From the NCBI GenBank assembly GCA_002321305.1, contig DCMF01000105.1, forward strand, positions 1 to 51,263: 51,263 nt of DNA. Reading direction: 5' to 3'. The translations under genes were made by a program, and so were the position numbers. Positions 41,776 to 50,491 of this stretch are shown one piece after another; positions within the stretch are counted from its first letter, which is position 1; each line of letters starts with the position of its first letter. A model generated the notes under the pieces. It did no database searches, had not been told where the DNA came from, and saw nothing but the letters and a program-made list of their open reading frames with translations. Source of the DNA: Verrucomicrobia bacterium UBA1629. Lineage in GTDB: Bacteria > Verrucomicrobiota > Kiritimatiellia > RFP12 > UBA1067.

Positions 41776-43085
41776 TTCGCCGCTCCGTCCGCCCGCTTCG
41801 CCGCCGTCAGCCTGCGCTCCCATTCCTCGCCCTGCCGCAGAATCTCGGCACGCTTCTCGCGCAGGGGCTTCAGCTCGGACTCGCTCTTGCGCCCGTGGTA
41901 GAACTCATAGGCGTAGTTCTTCTCCATCAGCACGAACGGCGTCGCCGCCCCGCGCATCTTCTCGGAGAAGCACGCGCCGCCGACCAGACCGCCGACCAGC
42001 ACAAGGCACGTGACGGCGGCGCACGCCGGCGCGAGGCGCGCAAGGGTCTCGCGCGGCCCGCGCAGCGCCAGATCCGCCGCGAAGAGCGGAATGACCGGGA
42101 ACAGGTAATAGAGCAGCACACGGCTCGTCAGACACCAGAACCCGACGATGGCCACGAGGGAGAGAAACGCGAAGCTCGTCAGGCGAAAGCCTTTGAGGCC
42201 CTTGAGACCGCCCTTGACCGTCTGCCCCACCGGCACCAGCACCCACGGCAGCGTCACGACGAGCGCCCACAGCACGGAGACGCCACGGAACGCCTCGCGC
42301 CCCGCCCCGTACTTGTCGCCGTAGTCGTGCGAAATGAACCGCAGGAAGTTCTCGTTGTAGAAGAAATACCAGACACTCCCCGGATTCCGCGCCTCGACAA
42401 GGACGAACCACGGCACGGCAATCAGGAGGAAGATCGGCGCGACCGCCAGCCATTTCCAGGTGAAGATGCCGCGCCACCGCCGGTTGACGGCCGCGTCCAG
42501 CAGGACAGGCAGACCGAACAGCACGAGCGCGACCGGTCCCTTCGTGATCATGCCGGCGCCCAGCAGCGCCGCGACGCCCGCCGCATACCCGAAGCCGCCG
42601 CCGTCCAGGAAGCAGCGGTAGAGCAGCAGCGCGCCCGCGATGCAGCAGGTCAGCGTCATGTCCGTCATCGAAATGCCCGCCGCCGCAAAGAACGCCGTGC
42701 AGGTCGCGCAGACGACGACCGCGAGACGTCCCGTCGCCGCATCTGAGAAGCGCGCGACCGCATGGTAGAGGATGAGGAGGAGAAGCGCGGCGGACAGGAA
42801 CGGGAAGAGGCGGACGGCGAACTGGAGCCGCCACGGCGTCTCCGTCCCGAACGCCCTGACGAAGAGCCCGCCCGCCTGGAAGACGAGCGGCGGCTTGCCG
42901 TCGAAGCTCTGGTACTCCAGATTGTGCGTGAAGCGCGGCACGACGAAATCGCCCGAACGCGCCATGTTCGCGGAAATCGCCGCGTAGCGCGCCTCGCTCG
43001 GCTCAAAGACGGGCACGGTCGCCATCAGCGCGAGCCGCACGACCGCCAAGGCGAAAAGCGTCAGCCAAAATGTCCTCAGTTTCAT
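41772..43085 (-). CDS. ArnT/PMT-type membrane glycosyltransferase (GT83-like)
   Basis: 437 residues, about ten transmembrane segments. The first periplasmic loop carries EPSEARYAAISANMARSGDFVVPRF, the conserved acidic site of ArnT-like enzymes (Glu-x-Arg-Tyr), and DGKPPLVFQAGGLFVRAFG. These enzymes move a sugar from a polyprenyl-phosphate donor to lipid A or another lipid-linked acceptor on the periplasmic face. Coupled to the deacetylase (ATGA), reminiscent of the ArnT/ArnD pair for lipid A modification; that analogy is inference. Leaderless-type promoter. Confidence 0.85.
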   Translation of the reverse strand: MKLRTFWLTLFALAVVRLALMATVPVFEPSEARYAAISANMARSGDFVVPRFTHNLEYQSFDGKPPLVFQAGGLFVRAFGTETPWRLQFAVRLFPFLSAALLLLILYHAVARFSDAATGRLAVVVCATCTAFFAAAGISMTDMTLTCCIAGALLLYRCFLDGGGFGYAAGVAALLGAGMITKGPVALVLFGLPVLLDAAVNRRWRGIFTWKWLAVAPIFLLIAVPWFVLVEARNPGSVWYFFYNENFLRFISHDYGDKYGAGREAFRGVSVLWALVVTLPWVLVPVGQTVKGGLKGLKGFRLTSFAFLSLVAIVGFWCLTSRVLLYYLFPVIPLFAADLALRGPRETLARLAPACAAVTCLVLVGGLVGGACFSEKMRGAATPFVLMEKNYAYEFYHGRKSESELKPLREKRAEILRQGEEWERRLTAAKRADGAAK

Positions 43086-43093
43086 GTCCGCAC

Positions 43094-43102
43094 ATTATAC
43101 CA
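43094..43102 (-). promoter_or_regulatory. Extended -10 promoter, apparently leaderless, for the glycosyltransferase
   Basis: TGGTATAAT on the minus strand preceded by CATTT; 8 nt (GTGCGGAC) separate it from the ATG at 43085. It lies in the 26-bp gap after the TonB-receptor stop. Confidence 0.7.
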
Positions 43103-43111
43103 AAATGCCGC

Positions 43112-44923
43112 CTACCAGCGGTAGGTGACGGCGCAGTAGCCCGTGAAGCCGAGCGCGCGCTGGCCGGGATAGACCTCGAACGCCTGGTCGAAGAGGTCGG
43201 ACAGCCCCAGCGAAATCTCGACGTCACGGCAGAACGGCAGTTCGAACGTCGTCTCGACACGCGAGACGTTGCGGACGCGCGAGCCACGCCGCACGGGATT
43301 CGACTTCCACACCTCGACGCCCTGGCGGTACGCGACGCGCCAGCTGTCGAGGATCCGGTACGACGCCTCCAGCGAGAACGACGCGATCGGGAAGTCCATC
43401 GCATAGCGCGACGCCCAGTAGTCGGTCGACGTCTCCTTCAGGACGAGCGCACCGCGCGGGATGAGCGTCAGATCCCGCGTCGCCTGCCAGTCGGCGTCGC
43501 CCGAAAGGCCGAACGCCGTCACGGGTTCCAGCGCCGTCGCCTTCCAGCCCGACGACGGGTTCGCCTTCAGCCAGTCCACGAGGTCTTCGCTCCGCATGAA
43601 GAACGCCCCGAGACGCCCGACCTCATCCCAGGTCCAGTCGAGATTCACGCTGCGCGTCCGCTGGAGCGGCAGGTCGATCGTGCCCTTGCTGTCGGGGCTG
43701 TCATACGTGAGTTCCGTGAAGCTCGGCATCCGGCAGCCCTCGCGGTAGCTGAGCGCGACCGTCGACGATTCGCTCACCGCATACGAGATCCCGCCCGCCG
43801 GGGCGCAGGTCGCGTCATAGTCGCTGAAGAACTCGCCCGCCGCGCCGACCGCGATCTCCCAGTCGCCGAAGCGCACGCCGGGAAGCGCGGCCACCGAGCC
43901 GTGGAAGCGTCGGAAGCTCTCCGTCTTCGTCTTCGGATTCCGTCCCGAATAGTTGTTGTGGTGCGTCGTCGAGTAGATTTCCGCATCCGCGTCGCCGCGC
44001 AGGTCGATGAACGCCCACTCCGCAAGATGACGCCGCGTCGTGCCGTGCAGCGTGACCGAGTCGGCGAGGTGCGTGTTCTCGTAGAAGTCGGGGTTGTCGC
44101 GGTAGAGCCGGTAGGCGTCGCGTCCGCGCGTCCAGAGAACCGAGACCTCGCTCGCCTGGTCGTCGCCCGCGTCGTACCGCCAGTCGGCGGAGACGAGCGA
44201 CGTCTGGTCTTCCTCCCACGCCGAGTACTTCTCGTTCGCGCCATACGCGCCCGTGCAGCCGAAGTCGCGCCACGCCCACGAGACGAGCGCGTCAAACGTC
44301 CAGTCCGCCGTCCCGAACCCGAAGCGCCCGCCCGCCGTCGCGCGATCCATCGGATTCGACTCGTAGCCGTCCGTCCTGTCCGCGTGCGCCGCGTCGGCGA
44401 AGGCGCCGACCCAGGCGCGGCCCGCGTCGCCAAGCCCGAACGTCTCGATGTCATTGACGCGCCCGAAGACGAGGCCGTTCAGTCCGACGCCGAGCGTCGC
44501 CTGTCCGCCGCGTTCGGTCGGCGCGTCGAGCGCGACCGCGAGCGAGCCCGCCGGATGCCCCGCGCCCGTGCGGAAGAGGCCCAGCCCCGTCAGCACCTGC
44601 GGACGCCCCAGCCAGTCGCCCGGCATCGGCAGGTCGGCATTGAAGTGTTCCGTCTGCGCGTTGCGCACCGTCGCGCCGTTGAAGAGAAGCCCCGCCTCGG
44701 AGAACGCGGAGCCGTTGACGCTCAAGTCCGTGAGCGTCCCGGCCTCGCCCTGGCCGCGCACGGCCAGTTCGGACGACGCCGCCCGCCACGGCGCGTCCTG
44801 CACGGCCGCCGCGCGTTCGCGCGCGCCCCAGACGACGACAGGCGCCAGCGCCGCGACGTCGTTCGTCCCGGCTCCGGCGACAGCGATCGAAAGAATCGCC
44901 AACAAGCATCCACCCTTTTTCAT
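43112..44923 (-). CDS. TonB-dependent outer-membrane receptor (BtuB-like)
   Basis: 603 residues with signal peptide (MKKGGCLLAILSIAVAGAG). Plug domain about 25-150 (SELAVRGQGEAGTLTDLSVNG...; GLGLFRTGAGHPAGSLAVAL), then a 22-strand-type barrel with YREGCRMPSFTELTYDSP, the usual barrel landmark, and a C-terminal Trp for outer-membrane insertion. Short for the family but complete. Ligand unknown; vitamin B12 or a metal chelate is typical for this size. No TonB/ExbBD genes nearby. Confidence 0.85.
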   Translation of the reverse strand: MKKGGCLLAILSIAVAGAGTNDVAALAPVVVWGARERAAAVQDAPWRAASSELAVRGQGEAGTLTDLSVNGSAFSEAGLLFNGATVRNAQTEHFNADLPMPGDWLGRPQVLTGLGLFRTGAGHPAGSLAVALDAPTERGGQATLGVGLNGLVFGRVNDIETFGLGDAGRAWVGAFADAAHADRTDGYESNPMDRATAGGRFGFGTADWTFDALVSWAWRDFGCTGAYGANEKYSAWEEDQTSLVSADWRYDAGDDQASEVSVLWTRGRDAYRLYRDNPDFYENTHLADSVTLHGTTRRHLAEWAFIDLRGDADAEIYSTTHHNNYSGRNPKTKTESFRRFHGSVAALPGVRFGDWEIAVGAAGEFFSDYDATCAPAGGISYAVSESSTVALSYREGCRMPSFTELTYDSPDSKGTIDLPLQRTRSVNLDWTWDEVGRLGAFFMRSEDLVDWLKANPSSGWKATALEPVTAFGLSGDADWQATRDLTLIPRGALVLKETSTDYWASRYAMDFPIASFSLEASYRILDSWRVAYRQGVEVWKSNPVRRGSRVRNVSRVETTFELPFCRDVEISLGLSDLFDQAFEVYPGQRALGFTGYCAVTYRW

Positions 44924-44931
44924 GGGCGCGA

Positions 44932-44940
44932 ATTATACCA
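44932..44940 (-). promoter_or_regulatory. Extended -10 promoter, apparently leaderless, for the TonB receptor
   Basis: TGGTATAAT on the minus strand (preceded by ATA), 8 nt from the ATG at 44923. Confidence 0.7.
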
Positions 44941-44967
44941 TATCTGCGCCGCCGAGAGAGCCGCCGG

Positions 44968-46092
44968 TCACGCGATGTCCAGGAGGCTGCCGAGGTTCAT
45001 CGCGTGGGACGCCTTGAGCAGCACGAGGTCGCCCGCCGAGACGTCGAGGCGGAACTTCCTCTTGAGCGTCTCCAGGTCCCTGTAGACGCAGTGGCAGAGG
45101 CACTGGGCCGACTGCTCGCCGACGCCGATCACGAGCGGGATCTTCAGCCGCATCGCGTGGTCAAACACCTTGCGGTGATACGAGAGCGCATCCGCTCCCA
45201 GCTCGAACATGTCGCCCAGGACCGCCACGCGCCTGCCGTCGCAGGGCGTCGCCGCAAGCGTGTCGAGCGCGGCGATCATCGAGTCGGGATTCGCGTTGTA
45301 CGTGTCGTCGATGAACGTCGCGCCCCACTTCTCCCTTAGCCGCCACCGCGCGCCGGGGAGCGCGAAGCCGTCCAGCGCCGCCCGCGCCTGTCCGCACGTC
45401 ACGCCGAAGCGCGCGGCGACCGCAAAGGCGAGCGCGGCGTTCGCGGCGAAGTGCGGCGGATACGGCCGCGCCGGGTCGAGCAGCCCCGCCGGCGGCTCCG
45501 CCGCCACGGGGACGGCGCGCGGCGACCGCGCCGCAAGCGCGTCCGCGAAGTCGTCTTTCGCCGGATAGGCCGCAAAGTCCGTCGCCCGCGCCAGGAGCGT
45601 CCCCTTCTCGTCCGCAATGCCGGCGCGCGAACCGAAGAATTCGAGGTGCGCCGTGCCGACGCCCGTGACGACGCCGACGTCGGGCGCGGCGATGTCGCAG
45701 AGGGCCGCAATCTCGCCCGGATGGCTCGAGCCCATCTCCAGGACGAGGAATTCCGCGTCGTCCGGGCCGTTCAGGATCGTGAGCGGCAGGCCGATGTGGT
45801 TGTTGAAGTTCCCTTCCGTGCCGTACGTGCGTCCCGCGCACGCGAGGAACGCCTTCAGCAGCTCCTTCGTCGTCGTCTTGCCGGCCGAGCCGGTCACGCC
45901 GATCACCTTTGCGCGCAGCGCGCGGCGCCTGGCGCGCGCCTTCGCCTGCAGGGCTTCAAGGCCATCGACAATCTCCGCCGCGCCCCTTTCGAGCGCCATC
46001 GGGATGAAGTCGCGCCCGTCAGCCCGCTCGCCCTTCAGCGCGACGAAGCCCATGCCCGGCTCGACCGCGCGACTGTCGAACGTGTAGCGCAT
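44968..46092 (-). CDS. murF: UDP-MurNAc-tripeptide:D-Ala-D-Ala ligase MurF
   Basis: 374 residues, somewhat shorter than the usual 450. Mur ligase signatures: ATP site VTGSAGKTTTKE (66-77), EMGSSHPGEIA, and DDTYNANPDSM in the third domain. It adds D-Ala-D-Ala to the peptidoglycan precursor. N-terminal domain is compact (about 60 residues). ATG shares its A with the lpxA stop (TGATG), linking cell-wall and lipid A synthesis in one transcript. Confidence 0.92.
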   Translation of the reverse strand: MRYTFDSRAVEPGMGFVALKGERADGRDFIPMALERGAAEIVDGLEALQAKARARRRALRAKVIGVTGSAGKTTTKELLKAFLACAGRTYGTEGNFNNHIGLPLTILNGPDDAEFLVLEMGSSHPGEIAALCDIAAPDVGVVTGVGTAHLEFFGSRAGIADEKGTLLARATDFAAYPAKDDFADALAARSPRAVPVAAEPPAGLLDPARPYPPHFAANAALAFAVAARFGVTCGQARAALDGFALPGARWRLREKWGATFIDDTYNANPDSMIAALDTLAATPCDGRRVAVLGDMFELGADALSYHRKVFDHAMRLKIPLVIGVGEQSAQCLCHCVYRDLETLKRKFRLDVSAGDLVLLKASHAMNLGSLLDIA

Positions 46093-46871
46093 CAGCAGAC
46101 GCCGCGCGTGGAGTGGCGGTAGAAGGCGACGAGCTCCTTGATCTCGTCGAACGGCTCGACGTCGTTCTCGACGCGCTCCAGCGCCTGCGTGCGGTTGAGG
46201 CCGTCGCGGTAGAGGAAGCGGAACGCCTCCTTCAGGGCCTGGATGACGTCCTTCGAGAAGCCGCGCCGCGTGAGGCCGACGACATTCGGGCCGATCGCCT
46301 TCATCGAGCCCTCGACCATGTCGCAGAGCATGTACGGCGGCACGTCCTGGCGGATCTTGCACATGCCGCCGACCATCGCGTGGCGGCCGACCGTGCAGAA
46401 CTGGTGCGACGCCGCGCACCCGCCGACGATCACGTAGTCCTGCAGGTGCACGTCGCCCGCGAGCTGCACCGTGTTCGAGCAGATCACGTGGTTGCCGAGA
46501 ATCACGCCATGCGCCGCGTGGCAGTAGGCCATGAACAGGCAGTCGCTGCCGATGACCGTCTTCTCGCCGTCCGCCGTGCCGAGATGCACCGTCGCGAACT
46601 CGCGGATCACCGTGCGGTCGCCAATCTCCACGTAGCTGACGGACCCCTCCCTGTACTTGAGGTCCTGCGTCTTCATGCCGATCAGGGCATACGGGAAAAT
46701 CTGGCACTGCGCGCCGACGGTCGTGTGTCCGTCGACGATCGCGCCCTGCCCGACGGACGTGCCGTCGCCGAGCCTCACGTGCGGGCCGATGTGCGCATAG
46801 GGGCCGATCTCGACGTCCGCGCCGAGCTGCGCACCGTCCTCGACGATCGCCGTCGGATGAATCTTCGCCAT
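46092..46871 (-). CDS. lpxA: Acyl-ACP:UDP-N-acetylglucosamine O-acyltransferase LpxA
   Basis: 259 residues of left-handed beta-helix hexapeptide repeats (IHPTAIVEDGAQLGADVEIGPYAHIGPHVRLGDGTSVG), with the conserved active-site stretch CHAAHGVILGNHV and AASHQFCTVGRHAMVGG. It performs the first step of lipid A synthesis, proving an LPS-type outer membrane. Start 46871 (MAKIHPTA) is set by AGGAGA 9 nt upstream. Directly followed by murF. Confidence 0.93.
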   Translation of the reverse strand: MAKIHPTAIVEDGAQLGADVEIGPYAHIGPHVRLGDGTSVGQGAIVDGHTTVGAQCQIFPYALIGMKTQDLKYREGSVSYVEIGDRTVIREFATVHLGTADGEKTVIGSDCLFMAYCHAAHGVILGNHVICSNTVQLAGDVHLQDYVIVGGCAASHQFCTVGRHAMVGGMCKIRQDVPPYMLCDMVEGSMKAIGPNVVGLTRRGFSKDVIQALKEAFRFLYRDGLNRTQALERVENDVEPFDEIKELVAFYRHSTRGVC

Positions 46872-46905
46872 GTCAATGTCTCCTTGTTTTTGAACAGGCA
46901 AGCCC

Positions 46906-48024
46906 CTACAGGTGCTTGCGGATGAGCTTGGCGGACAGCGCGGCGCAGGCCACGACCGGCAGCCAGATGAGATACCAGGGATAAATCGCGTACCGCTCTT
47001 CGCACGAGAGCATCAGGATCACGAGCACGTAGTAGCCGAGCGCGACGGCGAGCGAGATCGCCATGCCGACCGACGACTCCTTGCGCTGCGAGCGGATGCC
47101 GAGGGGGATGCCGACCAGCACGAAGCAGAGCGACGCCATCGCGAAGACGAACCGCTTGCTGAGCTCGACCTTCTCGCCGCTCAGCTCGCGGCGCACGAAG
47201 TCGCGCTGCGCGTCCGCGACAGGACCCGTCTGGTCGAAGCGTCCGAGCCACCCCTCGCGCGCGCGGATCTGCTCCAGCATCTCGAAGAAGCGGAAGTCCT
47301 TCGTGCGCTTCGTGTAGGTGGCGCACTTGACCGCGTCCTTCAGCGTGTAGACGCAGCGGTTCACGCGGGCCATCGTCCGGCGCTTCGCGTCCACGGGATC
47401 GACCGTCATGCGGTAGAGCTCCAGGTTGACGTCCGCCCCGTCCTGGGTGACGAGCGCCTTGTCCGCCGTGATCATGCGGTCGACAGTCGCGTCCGAATAG
47501 TCGAGGACGACAAGATCATGGAGCCAGTTGCCCTCCTTGCGCCCGAAATAGATCTTCACCTTCGGGAAGTCGTCGATGACGCGCCCCGGCTCCAGCAGGC
47601 TGATGCCGGTCTTCACCGAGACGCGCGACTTGAGCGACCGGCGGATCTCGTGTCCGCGCGGCACGACCTCGTTGTTGACCCAGAAGCCGAGCAGGGTGCA
47701 GGCGAGGCCGAAGAGCATCGGGTACTTCATCACGGAGAGGACGTTGACGCCGCACGCGCGCATGGCCGCGATCTCGCTGTCGGCCGACATGCGCGAGAAG
47801 ACGAGGATCGCGCTCACGAGCAGCGCGAGCGGCATCGACCACTGCAGCGTCTCCGGCAGCGAGACGGCGCAGAACTCGCCGACGAGCGACATCGGCACAC
47901 CGTCCATGATGAAGCCGACGATCTGGATGAGCAGCCCGATCGTCAGCACGAACGACAGGACGAGAAACGCCAGCACGAAACTGGAAAGGAACGCCCCGAA
48001 GACGTATCGCTCGATGGTTTTCAT
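46906..48024 (-). CDS. lptF: LPS export permease of the LptF/LptG (YjgP/YjgQ) family
   Basis: 372 residues. N-terminal IERYVFGAFLSSFVLAFLVLS and the coupling-helix region SRMSADSEIAAMRACGVNVLSVMKYPML are typical of LptF/LptG; a periplasmic beta-jellyroll (about 110-265) separates the two groups of three transmembrane helices. With LptB it extracts LPS from the inner membrane. LptF versus LptG cannot be decided surely; the partner gene is not in the window. 12 bp after tyrS and 34 bp before lpxA. Confidence 0.85.
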   Translation of the reverse strand: MKTIERYVFGAFLSSFVLAFLVLSFVLTIGLLIQIVGFIMDGVPMSLVGEFCAVSLPETLQWSMPLALLVSAILVFSRMSADSEIAAMRACGVNVLSVMKYPMLFGLACTLLGFWVNNEVVPRGHEIRRSLKSRVSVKTGISLLEPGRVIDDFPKVKIYFGRKEGNWLHDLVVLDYSDATVDRMITADKALVTQDGADVNLELYRMTVDPVDAKRRTMARVNRCVYTLKDAVKCATYTKRTKDFRFFEMLEQIRAREGWLGRFDQTGPVADAQRDFVRRELSGEKVELSKRFVFAMASLCFVLVGIPLGIRSQRKESSVGMAISLAVALGYYVLVILMLSCEERYAIYPWYLIWLPVVACAALSAKLIRKHL

Positions 48025-48036
48025 CCGCTGATCCCG

Positions 48037-49281
48037 TCAGGCGAACCGCAGCACGAAGTAGTTCCTCTTGCCGGCGCGGAGGACGGCCACGCCCTCCTTC
48101 ACGTCGTCCGCCGAGAAGACGCGCCTCTCGTCGACCTTCGCGTCGTTGAGCGACAGCCCGCCCTGCGAGGCCATGCGGCGCGCCTCGCCGTTCGACTTGA
48201 ACATCCCGGCCGCCGCCGCGACCGCGAACACCGCCTTGCCGGCGCAGTCCGCGAGCGCGACCGTCGCGCTCGGCACGTTCTCGGCCTTCGCGACGTCCGC
48301 CGCCGACTTCTTCGCGTACAGGGCCTCGGTCGCCGCCTGCGCCTTGCGCAACCCCTCCTCGCCGTGCACGAGCCGCGTCAGCTCCTCGGCGAGGGCCTTC
48401 TGCGGGATGCGCGCCTCCGGGTGCGCCTTCATCTCGGCCTCCAGCGCGGCAATCTCCTCCAACGAGCGCATCGAGAAGACCTTCAGGTAGCGGATCACGT
48501 CCGCGTCCGCCGCACGCAGGAAATACTGGTACCAGTCGAAGACGGGCGTCATTTCGCCGTTGAGGAAGAGCGCGTTGCCCTCCGACTTGCCGAACTTCTT
48601 GCCCGTCGAGTCGAGCAGGAGCGGGAACGTGAGGCCGTAGGCCGTCTGGCCGCGCATGCGCCGCACGAGATCCGTGCCCGCCGTGATGTTGCCCCACTGA
48701 TCCGCCCCGCCGACCTCCATCTGACAGCCGTAGGTGTCGTAGAGGTGCAGGAAGTCGTTGCCCTGCAGGATCTGGTAGGAGAACTCGGTGAACGTGAGCG
48801 CGCCCTCGGACGCCTCCAGCCGCTTCTTCACGGACTCCTTCGCGAGCATCTGCGGCACGCGGAAGTTGATCGCGATGTCGCGCAAGAACTCAATCGCGCT
48901 CGTGCCCTTGTACCAGTCGTAGTTGTCGACCATCACGGCCGCGTTCGGGCCCTCGAAGTCGAGGATGCGCGCGAGGTTCTCGCGGATGCCCCTCTTGTTC
49001 TCCGCGACCTGCTCGACCGTCAGCATGTTGCGCTCGGCCGACTTGCCCGACGGGTCCCCGATGAGACCCGTCGCGCCGCCGACGAGCGCAATGACCCTGT
49101 GCCCGGCCTGCTGGAAGCGCTTCAGCACGATGATCGAGACGAGGTTCCCCGCCTGCAGCGAACGCGCCGACGGGTCGAACCCGCAGTACACCGTCATCGG
49201 CTTTTCCAGCGCCTTCTCGATCTCCGGATCCGTCAGCGCCTCGACGAGTCCGCGCGCCCTGAGTTCTTCAATGAGTTTCAT
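48037..49281 (-). CDS. tyrS: Tyrosyl-tRNA synthetase
   Basis: 414 residues, class I synthetase with C-terminal S4 RNA-binding domain (about 350-410). Tyr-binding and family motifs fit E. coli TyrS: VYCGFDPSA, FQQAGHRVIALVGGATGLIGDPSGKS, TEFSYQILQG, GGADQWGNIT, and KMSKS-equivalent KFGKSEG. The HIGH signature is altered: residues 43-46 read QAGN where most TyrRS have H-x-G-H. Codons were read directly, so it is not a translation artefact. As the likely only TyrRS it must be active. Start ATG 49281, 6 nt after TATAAT. Confidence 0.93.
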   Translation of the reverse strand: MKLIEELRARGLVEALTDPEIEKALEKPMTVYCGFDPSARSLQAGNLVSIIVLKRFQQAGHRVIALVGGATGLIGDPSGKSAERNMLTVEQVAENKRGIRENLARILDFEGPNAAVMVDNYDWYKGTSAIEFLRDIAINFRVPQMLAKESVKKRLEASEGALTFTEFSYQILQGNDFLHLYDTYGCQMEVGGADQWGNITAGTDLVRRMRGQTAYGLTFPLLLDSTGKKFGKSEGNALFLNGEMTPVFDWYQYFLRAADADVIRYLKVFSMRSLEEIAALEAEMKAHPEARIPQKALAEELTRLVHGEEGLRKAQAATEALYAKKSAADVAKAENVPSATVALADCAGKAVFAVAAAAGMFKSNGEARRMASQGGLSLNDAKVDERRVFSADDVKEGVAVLRAGKRNYFVLRFA

Positions 49282-49287
49282 GCGCAC

Positions 49288-49296
49288 ATTATACCA
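49288..49296 (-). promoter_or_regulatory. Extended -10 promoter, apparently leaderless, for tyrS
   Basis: Minus strand TGAATTT then TGGTATAAT, GTGCGC, ATG. A 6-nt gap leaves no room for a ribosome binding site. It lies within the 19-bp gap after the acyltransferase gene. Confidence 0.72.
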
Positions 49297-49300
49297 AAAT

Positions 49301-50404
49301 TCAGCCGCAGAGCCACGGGCCGACGCGCGGAATGCGGCGGAGGGCCAGCGCGGCGAGCGACGAGAGGACGAACGAGACGACGGCCGTGGCGAGGATCGCG
49401 AGCGGCGCCGTCAGGCGCGGCTTCAGCAGGTCGCAGACCTCCGCCAGCACGAGCATGTGCAGAAGGTACGTCCCGTAGCTCGCCTCCGACAGCGGACGGA
49501 TCACGCGGCGGTAGAGCCGGCCGTCCGCCGTCAGCTTGCGGATGACGAGGAAGCAGGCCGCGACCGTCAGCGCGACGCCCGTCGAGCAGAACTCCCAGCT
49601 CATCTCGAGGCTGACCGCCGTCGCGTACGGCGCCTTGACGGGATAGCCCGCCGCGTCAGGGATGCGCAGGACGAACGGAAGCGCCACCGCGAGATAGCCG
49701 GCGATCCAGAGCGGCGCGGCCACGGCCAGCGTCCGCCTCCAGGACAGCGCGGGCGCGAACTTCCTGAACCAGAAGCCGAGCAGCAGGTAGCCGAAGAAGC
49801 CGCTCACGTACTGGAACGTGCCGAAGGCGTTCCACGGGCACTCCCCGTAGAGGTACGGCACCGCGCCGAAGCCCGGCTCGCCGTAGAGGAAGCCCCACAG
49901 GCGGCGGAGGTACGGGAACGTCGTCGTCACCGCCCAGACGGCCAGCCAGCCGCGCACCTCGCGTTCGCCCGCCTTCTCGGCCCACGGTGAGAGAAGCGGC
50001 ATCAGCAGGTAGAGGCCGAGCAGCATCGGCACGAACCAGAGGTGCCCGCCGACGATGTCCGCCGGGAAGTTGAAGAGGAGCTTGCCCCAGTCGCCGCCGA
50101 ACCGCCACGTGTAGACGCACGTCCAGACGAGGAACGGCACGGCGACGCGCGCAAGGCGGCGGCGGAAGAACGCGCCCGTCGGGCGCGTGACCGGGAAGAG
50201 CAGGTACGCGCTCGCCATCACGAAGAGCGGCACGCACGCGCGCACCGCCGAGTCGATCCCGACCGACCAGAGGGCGTCCCACCGCGAGGCGATGTACGTG
50301 CCCTCGCCGCCGAGGTAGTACGGCTCGCAGGCGTGCACGACCATCACCATCAGGCAGGCGATGTCGCGGAGGTAGTCGAGGAAGACGATGCGGCTTTCTT
50401 TCAT
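49301..50404 (-). CDS. Acyltransferase 3 family membrane protein
   Basis: 367 residues, about ten transmembrane helices. N-terminal IVFLDYLRDIACLMVMVVHACEPY has the conserved Arg/His of acyltransferase-3 (WecH/OafA type), and GHLWFVPMLLGLYLLMPLL is the second family landmark. It O-acetylates a surface glycan or lipid-linked sugar. Start 50404 (MKESRIVF) lies next to the rpmA terminator and shows no clear promoter, so it depends on read-through or a weak signal. Confidence 0.82.
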   Translation of the reverse strand: MKESRIVFLDYLRDIACLMVMVVHACEPYYLGGEGTYIASRWDALWSVGIDSAVRACVPLFVMASAYLLFPVTRPTGAFFRRRLARVAVPFLVWTCVYTWRFGGDWGKLLFNFPADIVGGHLWFVPMLLGLYLLMPLLSPWAEKAGEREVRGWLAVWAVTTTFPYLRRLWGFLYGEPGFGAVPYLYGECPWNAFGTFQYVSGFFGYLLLGFWFRKFAPALSWRRTLAVAAPLWIAGYLAVALPFVLRIPDAAGYPVKAPYATAVSLEMSWEFCSTGVALTVAACFLVIRKLTADGRLYRRVIRPLSEASYGTYLLHMLVLAEVCDLLKPRLTAPLAILATAVVSFVLSSLAALALRRIPRVGPWLCG

Positions 50405-50429
50405 GGGACAGTCAAATGCCAGACCAGAC

Positions 50430-50466
50430 AAAAAAAGGCGAACCGCAGCCCGACGCCGCAGTTCGC
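50430..50466 (-). terminator. Rho-independent terminator of the rplU-rpmA operon
   Basis: On the minus strand a GC-rich stem (GCGAACTGCGGC pairing with GCTGCGGTTCGC, with two G-U pairs) is followed by a run of seven T. It lies 26 bp after the rpmA stop. Confidence 0.85.
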
Positions 50467-50491
50467 GTTTTCAGCGTGTCGCCGAAGGCCC

